From contig JAKPJF010000113.1 of the NCBI GenBank assembly GCA_029554345.1, forward strand, positions 1 to 64,000: DNA of 64,000 nucleotides, written 5' to 3'. The notes below the pieces were generated by a model. That model was not told where the DNA came from and searched no databases. It saw only the letters and a program-made list of their open reading frames with translations. Below are positions 1 to 8,946 of the stretch, piece by piece. The translations under genes were made by a program, and so were the position numbers. Position 1 is the stretch's first letter; the number at the start of each line of letters is the position of its first letter. The stretch is from Spirochaetota bacterium (GTDB lineage: Bacteria; Spirochaetota; UBA4802; JAFGJZ01).

Positions 1-16
1 GGTAGAATTTTCTGTT

Positions 17-715
17 ATGACAGTCAGACTCAATAAATATCTCCGCGACAGCGGTTTATGCTCAAGGCGCAAAGCAGATGAATTTATTGCAAAGGGCTTT
101 GTCAGTGTTGACGGGGAAATTGTTACGGATCTCGGAACAAAAATAGATCCACTTGTCAGTAAAGTTGAAATCAGTTCAGATGCGGAAAAAGAAACCGGTT
201 CATTTAGATATATTCTGCTGTATAAACCCGTAGGTTATATTACAACAAGGAATGAATACGAAGGCAAAACCGTATTTGATCTTGTTCCTAATATCGAAAA
301 TCTTACATATTCCGGCAGACTTGATAAGGATTCAGAAGGACTTATAATTCTTTCCAATGACGGCAATTTTATTTACCATGTTGCCAATCCTGACAATGAA
401 AAAGAAAAAGAATATTCTGTGACCGTTGATCATTTTATTTCCGATATTGATCTTGCAAAAATGCAGAATGGAATGCAGATTGAAGGAAAGCAGACAAAGC
501 CTGCAGTTTGTGTCAGAACAAGTAAGCGCAGTTACAATATAACCCTTAAAGAGGGAATGAACCGTCAGGTCCGTAAGATGGCAGGAAAGGTTCATTGCAA
601 TATTCTTTCACTGAAAAGAATACGTATTGGCAATCTCACTGCCGGAAATTTAAAACCCGGTCAATGGCGTAATCTTTCAAAAGAAGAAGTCGCAGATCTT
701 TTGAGAGCCGACTGA
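17..715 (+). CDS. RsuA/RluB-family rRNA pseudouridine synthase
   Basis: Isomerises uridine to pseudouridine in rRNA. The 232-residue protein has an N-terminal S4 RNA-binding domain (residues 1-50, with RLNKYLRDSGLCSRRKADEFI) followed by the catalytic domain. The catalytic loop is GRLDKDSEGLIILSNDG (about residues 101-117) with the Asp of the R-L-D motif. KEGMNRQVRKM near residue 180 is the conserved C-terminal motif. Length fits the short RsuA/RluB/RluE/RluF group. The exact target (16S U516 or 23S U2605) cannot be decided from sequence. No Shine-Dalgarno site is visible, but TAGAAT at 3-8 lies eight bases before the ATG. The stop overlaps the next start. Confidence 0.9.
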   Translation: MTVRLNKYLRDSGLCSRRKADEFIAKGFVSVDGEIVTDLGTKIDPLVSKVEISSDAEKETGSFRYILLYKPVGYITTRNEYEGKTVFDLVPNIENLTYSGRLDKDSEGLIILSNDGNFIYHVANPDNEKEKEYSVTVDHFISDIDLAKMQNGMQIEGKQTKPAVCVRTSKRSYNITLKEGMNRQVRKMAGKVHCNILSLKRIRIGNLTAGNLKPGQWRNLSKEEVADLLRAD

Positions 716-3708
716 TGATGAATTTTGTTTATAATATCAAAAAAAATTTTAATTTTGCGGGTAAAATGCTTCCGTTTATTCTCTGCATTTTTTCTTCTTT
801 TTCTTTTTTGAATGCATCATCTGAAGATATCAAGAAAATAATCATTGAAGGGAAGACAGAAGAAATAAATTCCGGGCTTATTTCATCATGGGATGATCCG
901 GAAGAGACTCCTTTGACTTTTGCCGCAAAAAATTCAGAAGAATCACTCCGTGCTTTGATTTTACTTAAAGCGGATATCAATAAAAAAAATTTTCATGGAG
1001 AAACTCCTCTTCTTGCCGCATGTAAATCCGGAAAATGGAATTGCGCGAGAATTCTTCTTTCTTCAGGCGCTAATCCCAACGTAAGAGATTCTTTAAATAA
1101 GACGCCGCTGTATTATGCATCAGCGAAGGATATAGAAACTGTTAAGCTTATAGTCTCAAAAAAAGGAAATGTTAATTCTTCGGATTTTCCTGCCTTAAAT
1201 GCAGTTGAAAACGGTAAGACGGATATTCTTATATTTCTTCATAAGTCGGGTGCTAAGTTGTATTTAATAAAGAATCTGCTTCATGCTGCAGCGAAAAGCG
1301 GAACAAAAGATACTTTGTTTTATTTAGCATCCAAAAAAATGAATCTTAATGTTAAAGATCAATCCGGAGCGATTCCACTTCATATAGCTGTTGAAAACGG
1401 ACGATATGATACGGCTGCTTTTCTCCTTTCACGGAAAAGTCCGGTTAACGCCGCGGATTACAGCGGAAGAACGCCTCTAATGCGTTACATAGAAAAAAAC
1501 AATCCTCCTTCACTTGAATATCTTAATTTCCTTTATAAATGGAAAGCAAATTTCAAGGTTAAAAATAAAAACGGCGAATCACTTATTCATATTGCTCAAG
1601 CTGATAAAAATTTAATTCAATTCTATAGGTCAAAAGGTGCAGAGATAAACGCACGCGATAAATTCGGAAATACACCTCTTCATGCCGCTGTGACTGCGGG
1701 AGATTCTGCGCGGAGTTCAACACTGATTTCACTCGGTTGCGATGTTAATGCCCTGAACAATGTAAGAGTTTCGCCTTATGACATTGCTCTCAAATCCGAT
1801 AATACCGAATTGTCTCTATTGCTTCTGAAACATGGAGCCCGCCGTTCTGTTTCTCCCGAGAATGCAAATCAGATTGTTCTTGCGAAAGCTGTTGCTAACG
1901 GAAACTCTGAACAGATCAAACAGCTTATTCCCTTAACAGCTGATGACGGAGTTGTTTCTGAGGATGTTTTACTTGCCGCCGCATGTCAGAGCGATTACGC
2001 AATATTTAAAATAATTTTCTCGCATCATTTGAAAGCATCTGATTCAGAATTTGAAAAAAAAATGTATGATTCGTTTCTTTCAAATGATTCATTTTTTTCC
2101 TTTGCTTATTCCGTTAAAAATTATGATCCGTTGCTTGTTGAAAAGAATAAAAACTTTTTTACAAAGACTCCGGTTGAAGTACTTAATATACTATTCAGAG
2201 CGAGAGGCTCAAACTTTTGTTCTGCGAACGGAATAACTCCGTTGATGACAGTTTCTGCGTTTGGAAATTCTGAAAGAGTAAAGTTCATTATTTCTAAAAG
2301 CGGCGATTTGTGGAAAAGGGATTCAGCAGGATATACTCCTCTGATCTATTCAATTCTTTATTCTAATGCCGAAACTTTTGTCTGTCTTACGGAAGCACGC
2401 GCGGATGTAAACAGAGCAGATTACAACAGATGGTCGCCTCTGTCCCATGCCGTAAGCTGCGGCAATTATGAAATCACAGAGAAACTGATTAACTCGGGAG
2501 CTGTACTTGACTGGGCCGGATATGACGGTCTGACTCCTTTGATGATTGCTTATATTAACCGCGACAGAAAAATAATTGATCTGCTAGAGAAAGCGGGTGC
2601 GCGAATTAGAGCAGAGCAGAATGTAATAATAAAAAAAAATCAACTGATTAAGGCGGCTTATGAAGGGGATTCTTTTTTTGCTGAACAGCTTCTTTCTGAA
2701 ATAGATGATTATGATTTTAAGGACAAGAAGGGCAGAACGGCACTTGTCGCCGCATGCGAGAATTCAAAAATTACGATAGTCAAAACTCTTCTCGAAAAAA
2801 AAGCTTCAGTTAATGTTTTTACTAAAAATGGCGAAACGCCGCTTCTTATTTCCATCAAGAAGGGAGATACGGATATCATAAAGCTTCTTGTTGAAAAAGG
2901 AGCGGATATTAATGTTTATGATTCAACCGGAAAAACACCACTTATTGCTGCTGTTGAATCGGGTTCAGAAACAGATGCCGCTTTTTTGATTTCTAACGGT
3001 GCGGATGTTAACCGCAAAAGTTCAAGAGGAACCGCGCCTCTATTTTCAGCACTTACAGATTCACCTAAACATTTGAAAATGATTGCCCTTTTATCTGCCA
3101 AAGGAGCGGATCTGAATATGAAAGACAGTTCAGGACGAACTGCTTTAATGATTGCCTGTGAACAAGGCTACAGGCGCACAGTAGAAGCTTTAATTAGAAA
3201 CGGGGCAGATTCGAAGTTAAAAGATTATTCAGGCAAAAACGCCATGGACTACGCAGTAAAAAATCAGAATTCAGGAATTGTTAAACTTCTTCTTGTTCCG
3301 GGAGAAAATCATTCTGCTTCGGCATATGCACTTCTTGGTGATCAATGTGTTGAGGAAAACCGCTATCGGGAAGCTATAAGTTATTACAGCAAGGCAATAA
3401 AAGAAGATCACACAATCAATGTTTACGTGAATATGGGGATTGCATTTCAAAATTTACGCGGTTATTCTATTGCTCAGCGGTGTTTTTCAATAGCTATGAC
3501 AATAAATCCTGCTGATCCTATACCGTATTTTAAACTTGCTTGTATAAAAGCGGGCGGACGGGATCACGTCGGCGCACTCAATTATCTTGAAAAGTCATTT
3601 GCTCTTGGATTCAAGGATTTTGACAAAATAGAATCCGATCCGCGTTTCGCCAAACTTAAAAAAAATCCGAGATTTATTTCTTTGATTGAAAAATATAAAA
3701 GTAAATAA
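715..3708 (+). CDS. secreted ankyrin-repeat protein with C-terminal TPR
   Basis: A 997-residue protein of unknown specific function, probably a periplasmic or surface protein-binding scaffold. It starts with a basic segment and a hydrophobic stretch (about residues 15-34) ending near NASS, which looks like a signal peptide. Residues about 65-880 are a long run of ankyrin repeats, seen as repeated G.TPL..A...G......L...GA..N units. Residues about 890-990 form TPR-type helices (AYALLGDQCVEENRYREAISYYSKAI). The start overlaps the stop of the pseudouridine synthase; ATG codons at 715 and 718 are both possible. Translational coupling is likely. Ankyrin proteins of this length occur as bacterial effectors or scaffolds; nothing here shows which. 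Confidence 0.85.
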   Translation: MMNFVYNIKKNFNFAGKMLPFILCIFSSFSFLNASSEDIKKIIIEGKTEEINSGLISSWDDPEETPLTFAAKNSEESLRALILLKADINKKNFHGETPLLAACKSGKWNCARILLSSGANPNVRDSLNKTPLYYASAKDIETVKLIVSKKGNVNSSDFPALNAVENGKTDILIFLHKSGAKLYLIKNLLHAAAKSGTKDTLFYLASKKMNLNVKDQSGAIPLHIAVENGRYDTAAFLLSRKSPVNAADYSGRTPLMRYIEKNNPPSLEYLNFLYKWKANFKVKNKNGESLIHIAQADKNLIQFYRSKGAEINARDKFGNTPLHAAVTAGDSARSSTLISLGCDVNALNNVRVSPYDIALKSDNTELSLLLLKHGARRSVSPENANQIVLAKAVANGNSEQIKQLIPLTADDGVVSEDVLLAAACQSDYAIFKIIFSHHLKASDSEFEKKMYDSFLSNDSFFSFAYSVKNYDPLLVEKNKNFFTKTPVEVLNILFRARGSNFCSANGITPLMTVSAFGNSERVKFIISKSGDLWKRDSAGYTPLIYSILYSNAETFVCLTEARADVNRADYNRWSPLSHAVSCGNYEITEKLINSGAVLDWAGYDGLTPLMIAYINRDRKIIDLLEKAGARIRAEQNVIIKKNQLIKAAYEGDSFFAEQLLSEIDDYDFKDKKGRTALVAACENSKITIVKTLLEKKASVNVFTKNGETPLLISIKKGDTDIIKLLVEKGADINVYDSTGKTPLIAAVESGSETDAAFLISNGADVNRKSSRGTAPLFSALTDSPKHLKMIALLSAKGADLNMKDSSGRTALMIACEQGYRRTVEALIRNGADSKLKDYSGKNAMDYAVKNQNSGIVKLLLVPGENHSASAYALLGDQCVEENRYREAISYYSKAIKEDHTINVYVNMGIAFQNLRGYSIAQRCFSIAMTINPADPIPYFKLACIKAGGRDHVGALNYLEKSFALGFKDFDKIESDPRFAKLKKNPRFISLIEKYKSK

Positions 3709-3768
3709 GACACCCCTTCAGTTTTCATCATATTTTCATCAGTGCTCAGTAATAATCCATAAATCTCC

Positions 3769-3795
3769 TTGACAAACATTTGCGCAAACGTTTGT
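3769..3795 (+). promoter_or_regulatory. palindromic operator overlapping a TTGACA box
   Basis: A 24-bp near-perfect palindrome occupies 3772-3795 (arms ACAAACATTTGC and GCAAACGTTTGT, one mismatched pair of symmetric positions). It overlaps a TTGACA -35-like box at 3769-3774. A TATAAT lies at about 3809-3814, too far for a standard spacer from that box, so the exact promoter is unclear. A dimeric repressor of the LacI or TetR type is the usual reader of such sites, but no candidate gene is adjacent. Confidence 0.6.
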
Positions 3796-3824
3796 CTGAA
3801 TAATCTATATAATTAGAGGTCTAA

Positions 3825-4724
3825 ATGAAAGTTGCGCTTACCGGGGGAACGGGATTTATAGGAAGTTATATTGCCATGGAATTGATTGCTTCCGGTCATG
3901 AAGTTAAGATTCTTGCAAGAAATGCGGATAAAGTACCGTTTCTTCATTCTGTAAAAGGAATTAAAATAGTTAAGGCTGAAATGAGTGATGCAGAGGCTCT
4001 TTCTTCAGCTGTTTCCGGATGTGATGCTCTTATTCATACGGCATTGTGCTGGGGCGACTCCGGACCTGAAATGATTTTGAAAGAGACTCTTGCTTCGGTT
4101 AAACTTCTGGATATTGCCGTCAGATGCGGAATCCGAAACATCATTTATACATCTTCAACTGCAGCAACGGGATATTCTCACCGTATAACTTCAGAAAAAT
4201 CGATGAGAATCCCGGAGGATTTTTACGGGGCAACAAAAGGCTCTGTTGAACTTTTCTGCTCGGCATATTCTTCAAAATATCCTGATCTCAATCTGAACAT
4301 TATACGTCCGGGATATACTTTCGGTGAACCGGTTGTTGCCGGAGGATCAATTGAAAATGATAAACGTTTTGAGAACATATGCTCAAGCTTGAAAACCGGT
4401 ACAGAAATTATTCTTACAAAAAATGACGGGACACAGTTTATTCATGCCGCAGACCTTGCTAGAGTATTCCGGGCTGTTTTAGAAAGCAAGAAACGTAATG
4501 AAATATATTTCGGACTTGGATCGAAATTCATTACATGGGAAAGCATTTCCATGACTGCAGCATCAATTACTTCAAAGCCTCTAAGGCTTAAGCTTGAAGA
4601 CAAGGGATATCCGGATGAACCTTCTTTATTCGATGTTTCAAAGATAGAAAAAGATTTCGGTTTAAAATTTATTCCGGATAAGCAGTTAGAAAATCATTTG
4701 AAATATCTGCTTAACCGGTCATAA
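3825..4724 (+). CDS. NAD(P)-dependent epimerase/dehydratase (extended SDR)
   Basis: An extended short-chain dehydrogenase of 299 residues, cytoplasmic. It has the Rossmann nucleotide motif GGTGFIGS (residues 7-14) and the catalytic pattern with Ser in YTSSTAATGY and Tyr/Lys in YGATKGS. Such enzymes act on nucleotide sugars or reduce small aldehydes and ketones; the substrate is not evident. A GAGGT Shine-Dalgarno site sits just before the ATG. It lies behind the palindromic operator and 52 bases before an iron alcohol dehydrogenase, which suggests a redox-related transcription unit. Confidence 0.85.
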   Translation: MKVALTGGTGFIGSYIAMELIASGHEVKILARNADKVPFLHSVKGIKIVKAEMSDAEALSSAVSGCDALIHTALCWGDSGPEMILKETLASVKLLDIAVRCGIRNIIYTSSTAATGYSHRITSEKSMRIPEDFYGATKGSVELFCSAYSSKYPDLNLNIIRPGYTFGEPVVAGGSIENDKRFENICSSLKTGTEIILTKNDGTQFIHAADLARVFRAVLESKKRNEIYFGLGSKFITWESISMTAASITSKPLRLKLEDKGYPDEPSLFDVSKIEKDFGLKFIPDKQLENHLKYLLNRS

Positions 4725-4776
4725 TATAATAGTTCTTATTGTGAAGATTGTTAAATTATAAATAAAGGAGAATCAG

Positions 4777-5946
4777 ATGAACAATTTCAGCTTTCAAAAT
4801 GCTACAAAGATTATTTTCGGAAAAGGTACCGAAGAGAATGTCGGAGAAGAAACTAAACTCCACGCAGATAAAGTTCTCCTTCACTACGGCGGCGGAAGCA
4901 TCAAACAGTCGGGTCTTTATGACAGAGTGACGGCATCTCTTAAAAAAAGCGGTGTTGTTTTTGTTGAACTTGCAGGAGTAAAACCGAACCCTCGTCTGAG
5001 TCTGGTAAAAGAAGGGATAAAGATATGCCGGGATAATGGTATAAAATTTATTCTCGCAGTCGGCGGCGGAAGTGTAATTGATTCTGCAAAGGCAATTGCT
5101 GTCGGTGTTCCTTATTCCGGCGATGTGTGGGATTTTTATGACGGGAAAGGTACGCCTAAAGAAGCGCTTAAGGTTGCAACTGTTCTTACTATACCTGCGG
5201 CCGGTAGCGAATCCAGCCCAAGTTCAGTAATTTCAGACGACGAGAAACAGCTTAAAAGAGGTCTGACTGTAGAAATAATACGCCCTGTGTTTTCTATAAT
5301 GAATCCTGAACTGACATATACTCTTCCTGAATATCAAACTGCCTGCGGTGCAGCCGATATTATGGCGCATATAATGGAAAGATATTTCACCAATACAACA
5401 GATGTCGAACTCACAGACAGGCTGTGTGAAGCGACAATGAAAACATTGATAAATAATGTTCCGAAAATATTGAAAAAGCCGGATGATTATGCATCGCGCG
5501 CGGAGGTTATGTGGACGGGATGCGTGGCTCACAATGATATCCTCGGTACCGGAAGAGAGGGAGATTGGGGTTCTCATATGATCGAACATGAAATCAGCGC
5601 CATATATGATGTGGCACATGGAGCAGGTCTATCGGTAGTTTTTCCTGCATGGATGAAATATGTTTACAAACACAATGTTAACAGATTTGTACAGTTTGCT
5701 TCGCGTGTTTTTAATGTAGAAATTGATTTTTATAATCCCGAAAAGACTGCTCTTGAAGGAATCAGAAGACTTGAAATGTTTTTTGAAAGTATAGGTCTTC
5801 CGGTAAGACTTTCTCAGATGAATATTAAAGATGATAAAATTTCTGAAATGGCGGCAAAATCTACACAGAAAGACAGCTTTGCAGTCGGAAACTTTGTTAA
5901 ACTTAAAACTTCCGATGTAGCCGAAATTCTAAAGCTTGCTTTGTAA
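4777..5946 (+). CDS. iron-containing alcohol dehydrogenase (YqhD/BdhA-like)
   Basis: Reduces aldehydes to alcohols with NAD(P)H. The 389-residue length and motifs match the group III metal alcohol dehydrogenases: cofactor loop GGGSVIDSAKAIA (about residues 97-109), PAAGSESSPSSVIS, and metal-ligand region from AADIMAHIMERYF to HMIEHEISAIYDVAHGAGLSVVFPAW, which holds the Asp and His ligands. The sequence is closest in style to butanol dehydrogenase/YqhD. A clear AAAGGAG precedes the ATG. In a fermenter it would reoxidise NAD(P)H; the preceding SDR and following Gfo/Idh gene share its direction. Confidence 0.92.
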   Translation: MNNFSFQNATKIIFGKGTEENVGEETKLHADKVLLHYGGGSIKQSGLYDRVTASLKKSGVVFVELAGVKPNPRLSLVKEGIKICRDNGIKFILAVGGGSVIDSAKAIAVGVPYSGDVWDFYDGKGTPKEALKVATVLTIPAAGSESSPSSVISDDEKQLKRGLTVEIIRPVFSIMNPELTYTLPEYQTACGAADIMAHIMERYFTNTTDVELTDRLCEATMKTLINNVPKILKKPDDYASRAEVMWTGCVAHNDILGTGREGDWGSHMIEHEISAIYDVAHGAGLSVVFPAWMKYVYKHNVNRFVQFASRVFNVEIDFYNPEKTALEGIRRLEMFFESIGLPVRLSQMNIKDDKISEMAAKSTQKDSFAVGNFVKLKTSDVAEILKLAL

Positions 5947-5963
5947 ATATTACAGAGCAATGT

Positions 5964-5994
5964 AAAACCGTTCAGTATTATTCTGCACGGTTTT
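5964..5994 (+). terminator. possible weak terminator hairpin
   Basis: Arms AAAACCGT (5964-5971) and ACGGTTTT (5987-5994) pair perfectly across a 15-base loop just after the alcohol dehydrogenase stop. The trailing T tract is only four bases, so termination would be partial. Confidence 0.4.
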
Positions 5995-6027
5995 AGTCTG
6001 ACGTTTCTTGATTAAGCGGAGGTCTAA

Positions 6028-6990
6028 ATGAAAGATTCTTACAAATGGGGAATAATAGGTGCAGGAAAGATTTCGGAAAAATTTGCTGAAGGATTGAAAT
6101 CTTCTCCCAAAGCCGAATGCTATGCAGTCGCTTCTCGAGATAAGGAAAAAGCAGAAGCGTTTGCTTCCAGACATGGTTTCCGCAAGGCGTATGGAAGTTA
6201 CGAGGCTATGCTTAATGATCCCGATGTGGATATTGTATATATAGCAACACCTAACAATCTTCATTATTCGAATACTATTGCGGCTCTGTCTGCCGGCAAA
6301 AATGTTTTATGCGAGAAACCTTTTGCTCTGAATTCACAAGAGCTTGCAGAAATGATTAAATTAGCCAGAAGCAAAAAGCTTTTTCTTATGGAAGCTCTTT
6401 GGTCGCGTTTTCTTCCGTCTGTGATAAAAGTTAAGGAATTAATTGAAACAGAACAGCTCGGCAAAGCGCATGTAATTCAGGCGGATTTTGGTTTTATTTC
6501 TGAATACAATCCCGAAGGTAGACTTTTCAATCCTTCTCTCGGAGGCGGTTCGCTTCTTGATATCGGAATATATCCGGTATTTATTTCTCTGTTCTTATTC
6601 GGTTATCCTGATAATATTTCTGCTTTGTCAATTAAATCTCCGAGCGGTACAGACAATACAAACGGAATTTTGTTTTCATACAAAGACGGAAAAGTTTCTT
6701 CATTGATGAGTTCTTTTGCGGTAAATCTTGATACCGAAGCAAGAATTTTCTGTGACAAAGGGAAGATTACACTTAATAGAATGTTTCATTGTCCTACTTC
6801 CGTTACGATTTCCGAAGAAAATGAGACTGAAACACTACATATTAATTTCAAAGGTAATGGATATAATTATGAGGCAGATGAAGTTATGAGATGCCTCGAT
6901 CAGGATTTGACGGAATCTCCGGATTGGAGTCTGAATTCAAGCATTGAGCTAATGAAGCTTCTTGATGAAATCAGATTGCAGTTTAAATAA
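6028..6990 (+). CDS. Gfo/Idh/MocA-family oxidoreductase
   Basis: NAD(P)-dependent oxidoreductase of 320 residues acting on a sugar-like or small polyol substrate that cannot be named. The N-terminal Rossmann fold starts GIIGAGKISEKFAEGL (residues 8-23), and the family EKP motif is seen as CEKPFAL (about residues 94-100). The C-terminal half holds the GGGSLLDIGIYPV segment typical of the substrate domain. An AAGCGGAGGT Shine-Dalgarno site precedes the ATG. It follows the alcohol dehydrogenase by 81 bases. Confidence 0.88.
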   Translation: MKDSYKWGIIGAGKISEKFAEGLKSSPKAECYAVASRDKEKAEAFASRHGFRKAYGSYEAMLNDPDVDIVYIATPNNLHYSNTIAALSAGKNVLCEKPFALNSQELAEMIKLARSKKLFLMEALWSRFLPSVIKVKELIETEQLGKAHVIQADFGFISEYNPEGRLFNPSLGGGSLLDIGIYPVFISLFLFGYPDNISALSIKSPSGTDNTNGILFSYKDGKVSSLMSSFAVNLDTEARIFCDKGKITLNRMFHCPTSVTISEENETETLHINFKGNGYNYEADEVMRCLDQDLTESPDWSLNSSIELMKLLDEIRLQFK

Positions 6991-7038
6991 GGCTTGTTTT
7001 TTTAATGAAGTGATTTACCGTTTTGCCGGAGGCGGGTA

Positions 7039-8937
7039 ATGAAAAAAATAATCTTCATTTTTCTTTTTCCGGCATTTCTATTTTCTTCTGACTGGCCGCT
7101 ATACAAAGGCAATATTTATTTCACAGGCAATAATGACGAGATTACAGTTAAAAACGCTAATCTAAAATGGCTTTTTCAGGCTGATGACAGGGTATTCAAT
7201 CCTGTCGCATCGGACGGACTTTTGTTTTTTGTGGATATACGGGGTCAGGTCTACTGTCTTGATGAGGAGACCGGACTGATTATCTGGAAGAAAAACATGA
7301 GAGATATTTCATCTCAGTTTGCCACACTTCATAAAGCCGCAGGAAAAATCAAATATCCCCTTATAAAAGGAAATACGCTCTTTCTTTCCGATCCTGTAGC
7401 AATTTATGCGCTTGATAAATATACCGGAAAGGCTTTATGGGCAAGAACCGGAATGAGGGAAGATGATCTCAAAATTGAGGGTCTTGCTGGTAAAAAAACG
7501 CGACCCGCTGTGGACGGTATATACTCAGATCCGGTAATTCTTGATGATGAAATATATTACGGGACAAGGGAAACTTTTCATTCGCGTTCTCTGTCAAACG
7601 GCGGATCTAAATGGAATAATTCTTCAATTAAGAGCTTTTCGGCTTTTCCTACATTTTATGACGAGTATATATTTACACAGTCAATGGATTATTCGAAAAA
7701 TGTATTTTCAGTTATCTGCATGAATTCAAAAAGCGGACAGACTGTATGGGAAAAAACGCTTCAGGCTCCAGTCCGTATATTTCCTCCGGTTGTGTATAAA
7801 GGAAAAGTCTATATACCTTCGACGACGAAACTTTATGCGCTGAATCTTTTAACTGGTGAATTGATTTTCGAAAAAGAATACGGCAGATATATTACTTCCA
7901 ATCCCTCGTTCACCGACAGATCTATTCTTTTTACAATCGATAACCGCAATGTTGCAGTGGTTGATCCTGATAACGGAGAGATAATCCGTGAGATTGAAAA
8001 TCCGGAGCAGTCTTCACCGTCTTTTGTTACTGTACGTGATCAGGTTTATGTTGCATATAACACACTTGATTCTGATAAAAGATCATTTGGTAATGTCAAA
8101 GCATCCGATTTTTCTGATAATTCAATTGTTTGGCATTACAAAACTCCATTTCCGGGAGCAGTCGGACAGCCGTCAGCATCAAATGGTATTCTTTTTCTTC
8201 CCGCAGGGAATTATATTTATGCGATAGGTGCGCTTTATTATCCGAAAATTGTAAAAGGCGGAAGCGCTAATAACTCTGAGAATAATCCTCCGGACAATAA
8301 AGGAAAAGTTGTTAATGATTCAAAACCTGAAACGGATAAAACGCGCGAAGTTGCTATTAATGTAACGGATGATGCAGGCAAACCTATTTCTTCTATTGTT
8401 GAAATAAAAAAATACGATGATAAAGGTAGATTGATTTTTGAATCCAGAGAGAGCGCTGATGATCATTTAATCAGAGTTCCTGAAGGCGATAACGTTGAAG
8501 TTCTGATAGAGTCAGGTGATTATATTCCTAAAAAAGTAATCGTCAATAAGGATGACCGGAAGATTGACGAATCATTGGAGCGGATAGAAAAAGGAAAATC
8601 ATTTGTGGTTGAGAATGTCAATTTTGAATTTGGTAAAGCTCATTTACGGAAAGAGTCGCTTAATATTCTTGATAATCTGGTCAATACCATGAAGAAAAAC
8701 CCAAAACTCAGAATTGAGGTCAGAGGTTATACAGATGATGTCGGAGATGAAAAATTTAATCAGAGGCTTTCAGAAAAAAGAGCTGATGCCGTAACCGACT
8801 ATATGATAAAAAACGGCATCTCTCCGGAAAGAATTAAAGGCATGGGATTCGGAGAGAAAAATCCTATAGCCGACAATAAAACTGCCGAAGGCAGAAATAA
8901 GAACCGAAGAACGGAATTTTTCATAGCCGATAAATAA
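7039..8937 (+). CDS. PQQ-type beta-propeller fused to OmpA C-terminal domain
   Basis: A 632-residue exported protein. Residues 1-16 are a signal peptide. Residues about 18-400 are PQQ-like propeller repeats (SDGLLFFVDIRGQVYCLDEE, GKVYIPSTTKLYALNLLTGE and others). Residues about 405-440 form a polar linker, then a carboxypeptidase-regulatory-like or PEGA-like beta domain at about 437-520. The last 105 residues are an OmpA peptidoglycan-binding domain with NFEFGKAHL, RGYTDDVG, and R.N.RTEF motifs. The layout predicts a periplasmic propeller tethered to peptidoglycan. No PQQ-enzyme active-site residues are evident, so a scaffold like BamB is more likely than a dehydrogenase. Confidence 0.85.
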   Translation: MKKIIFIFLFPAFLFSSDWPLYKGNIYFTGNNDEITVKNANLKWLFQADDRVFNPVASDGLLFFVDIRGQVYCLDEETGLIIWKKNMRDISSQFATLHKAAGKIKYPLIKGNTLFLSDPVAIYALDKYTGKALWARTGMREDDLKIEGLAGKKTRPAVDGIYSDPVILDDEIYYGTRETFHSRSLSNGGSKWNNSSIKSFSAFPTFYDEYIFTQSMDYSKNVFSVICMNSKSGQTVWEKTLQAPVRIFPPVVYKGKVYIPSTTKLYALNLLTGELIFEKEYGRYITSNPSFTDRSILFTIDNRNVAVVDPDNGEIIREIENPEQSSPSFVTVRDQVYVAYNTLDSDKRSFGNVKASDFSDNSIVWHYKTPFPGAVGQPSASNGILFLPAGNYIYAIGALYYPKIVKGGSANNSENNPPDNKGKVVNDSKPETDKTREVAINVTDDAGKPISSIVEIKKYDDKGRLIFESRESADDHLIRVPEGDNVEVLIESGDYIPKKVIVNKDDRKIDESLERIEKGKSFVVENVNFEFGKAHLRKESLNILDNLVNTMKKNPKLRIEVRGYTDDVGDEKFNQRLSEKRADAVTDYMIKNGISPERIKGMGFGEKNPIADNKTAEGRNKNRRTEFFIADK

Positions 8938-8946
8938 TCGGCTATG
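8922..8946. terminator. bidirectional terminator between convergent genes
   Basis: Perfect 10-bp stem CATAGCCGAT / ATCGGCTATG with a five-base AAATA loop. It is flanked by A-rich sequence to the left and ATTTTCTT to the right, so it can serve both genes. It includes both stop codons: the plus gene stops at 8937 and the minus gene at 8942. Confidence 0.8.
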
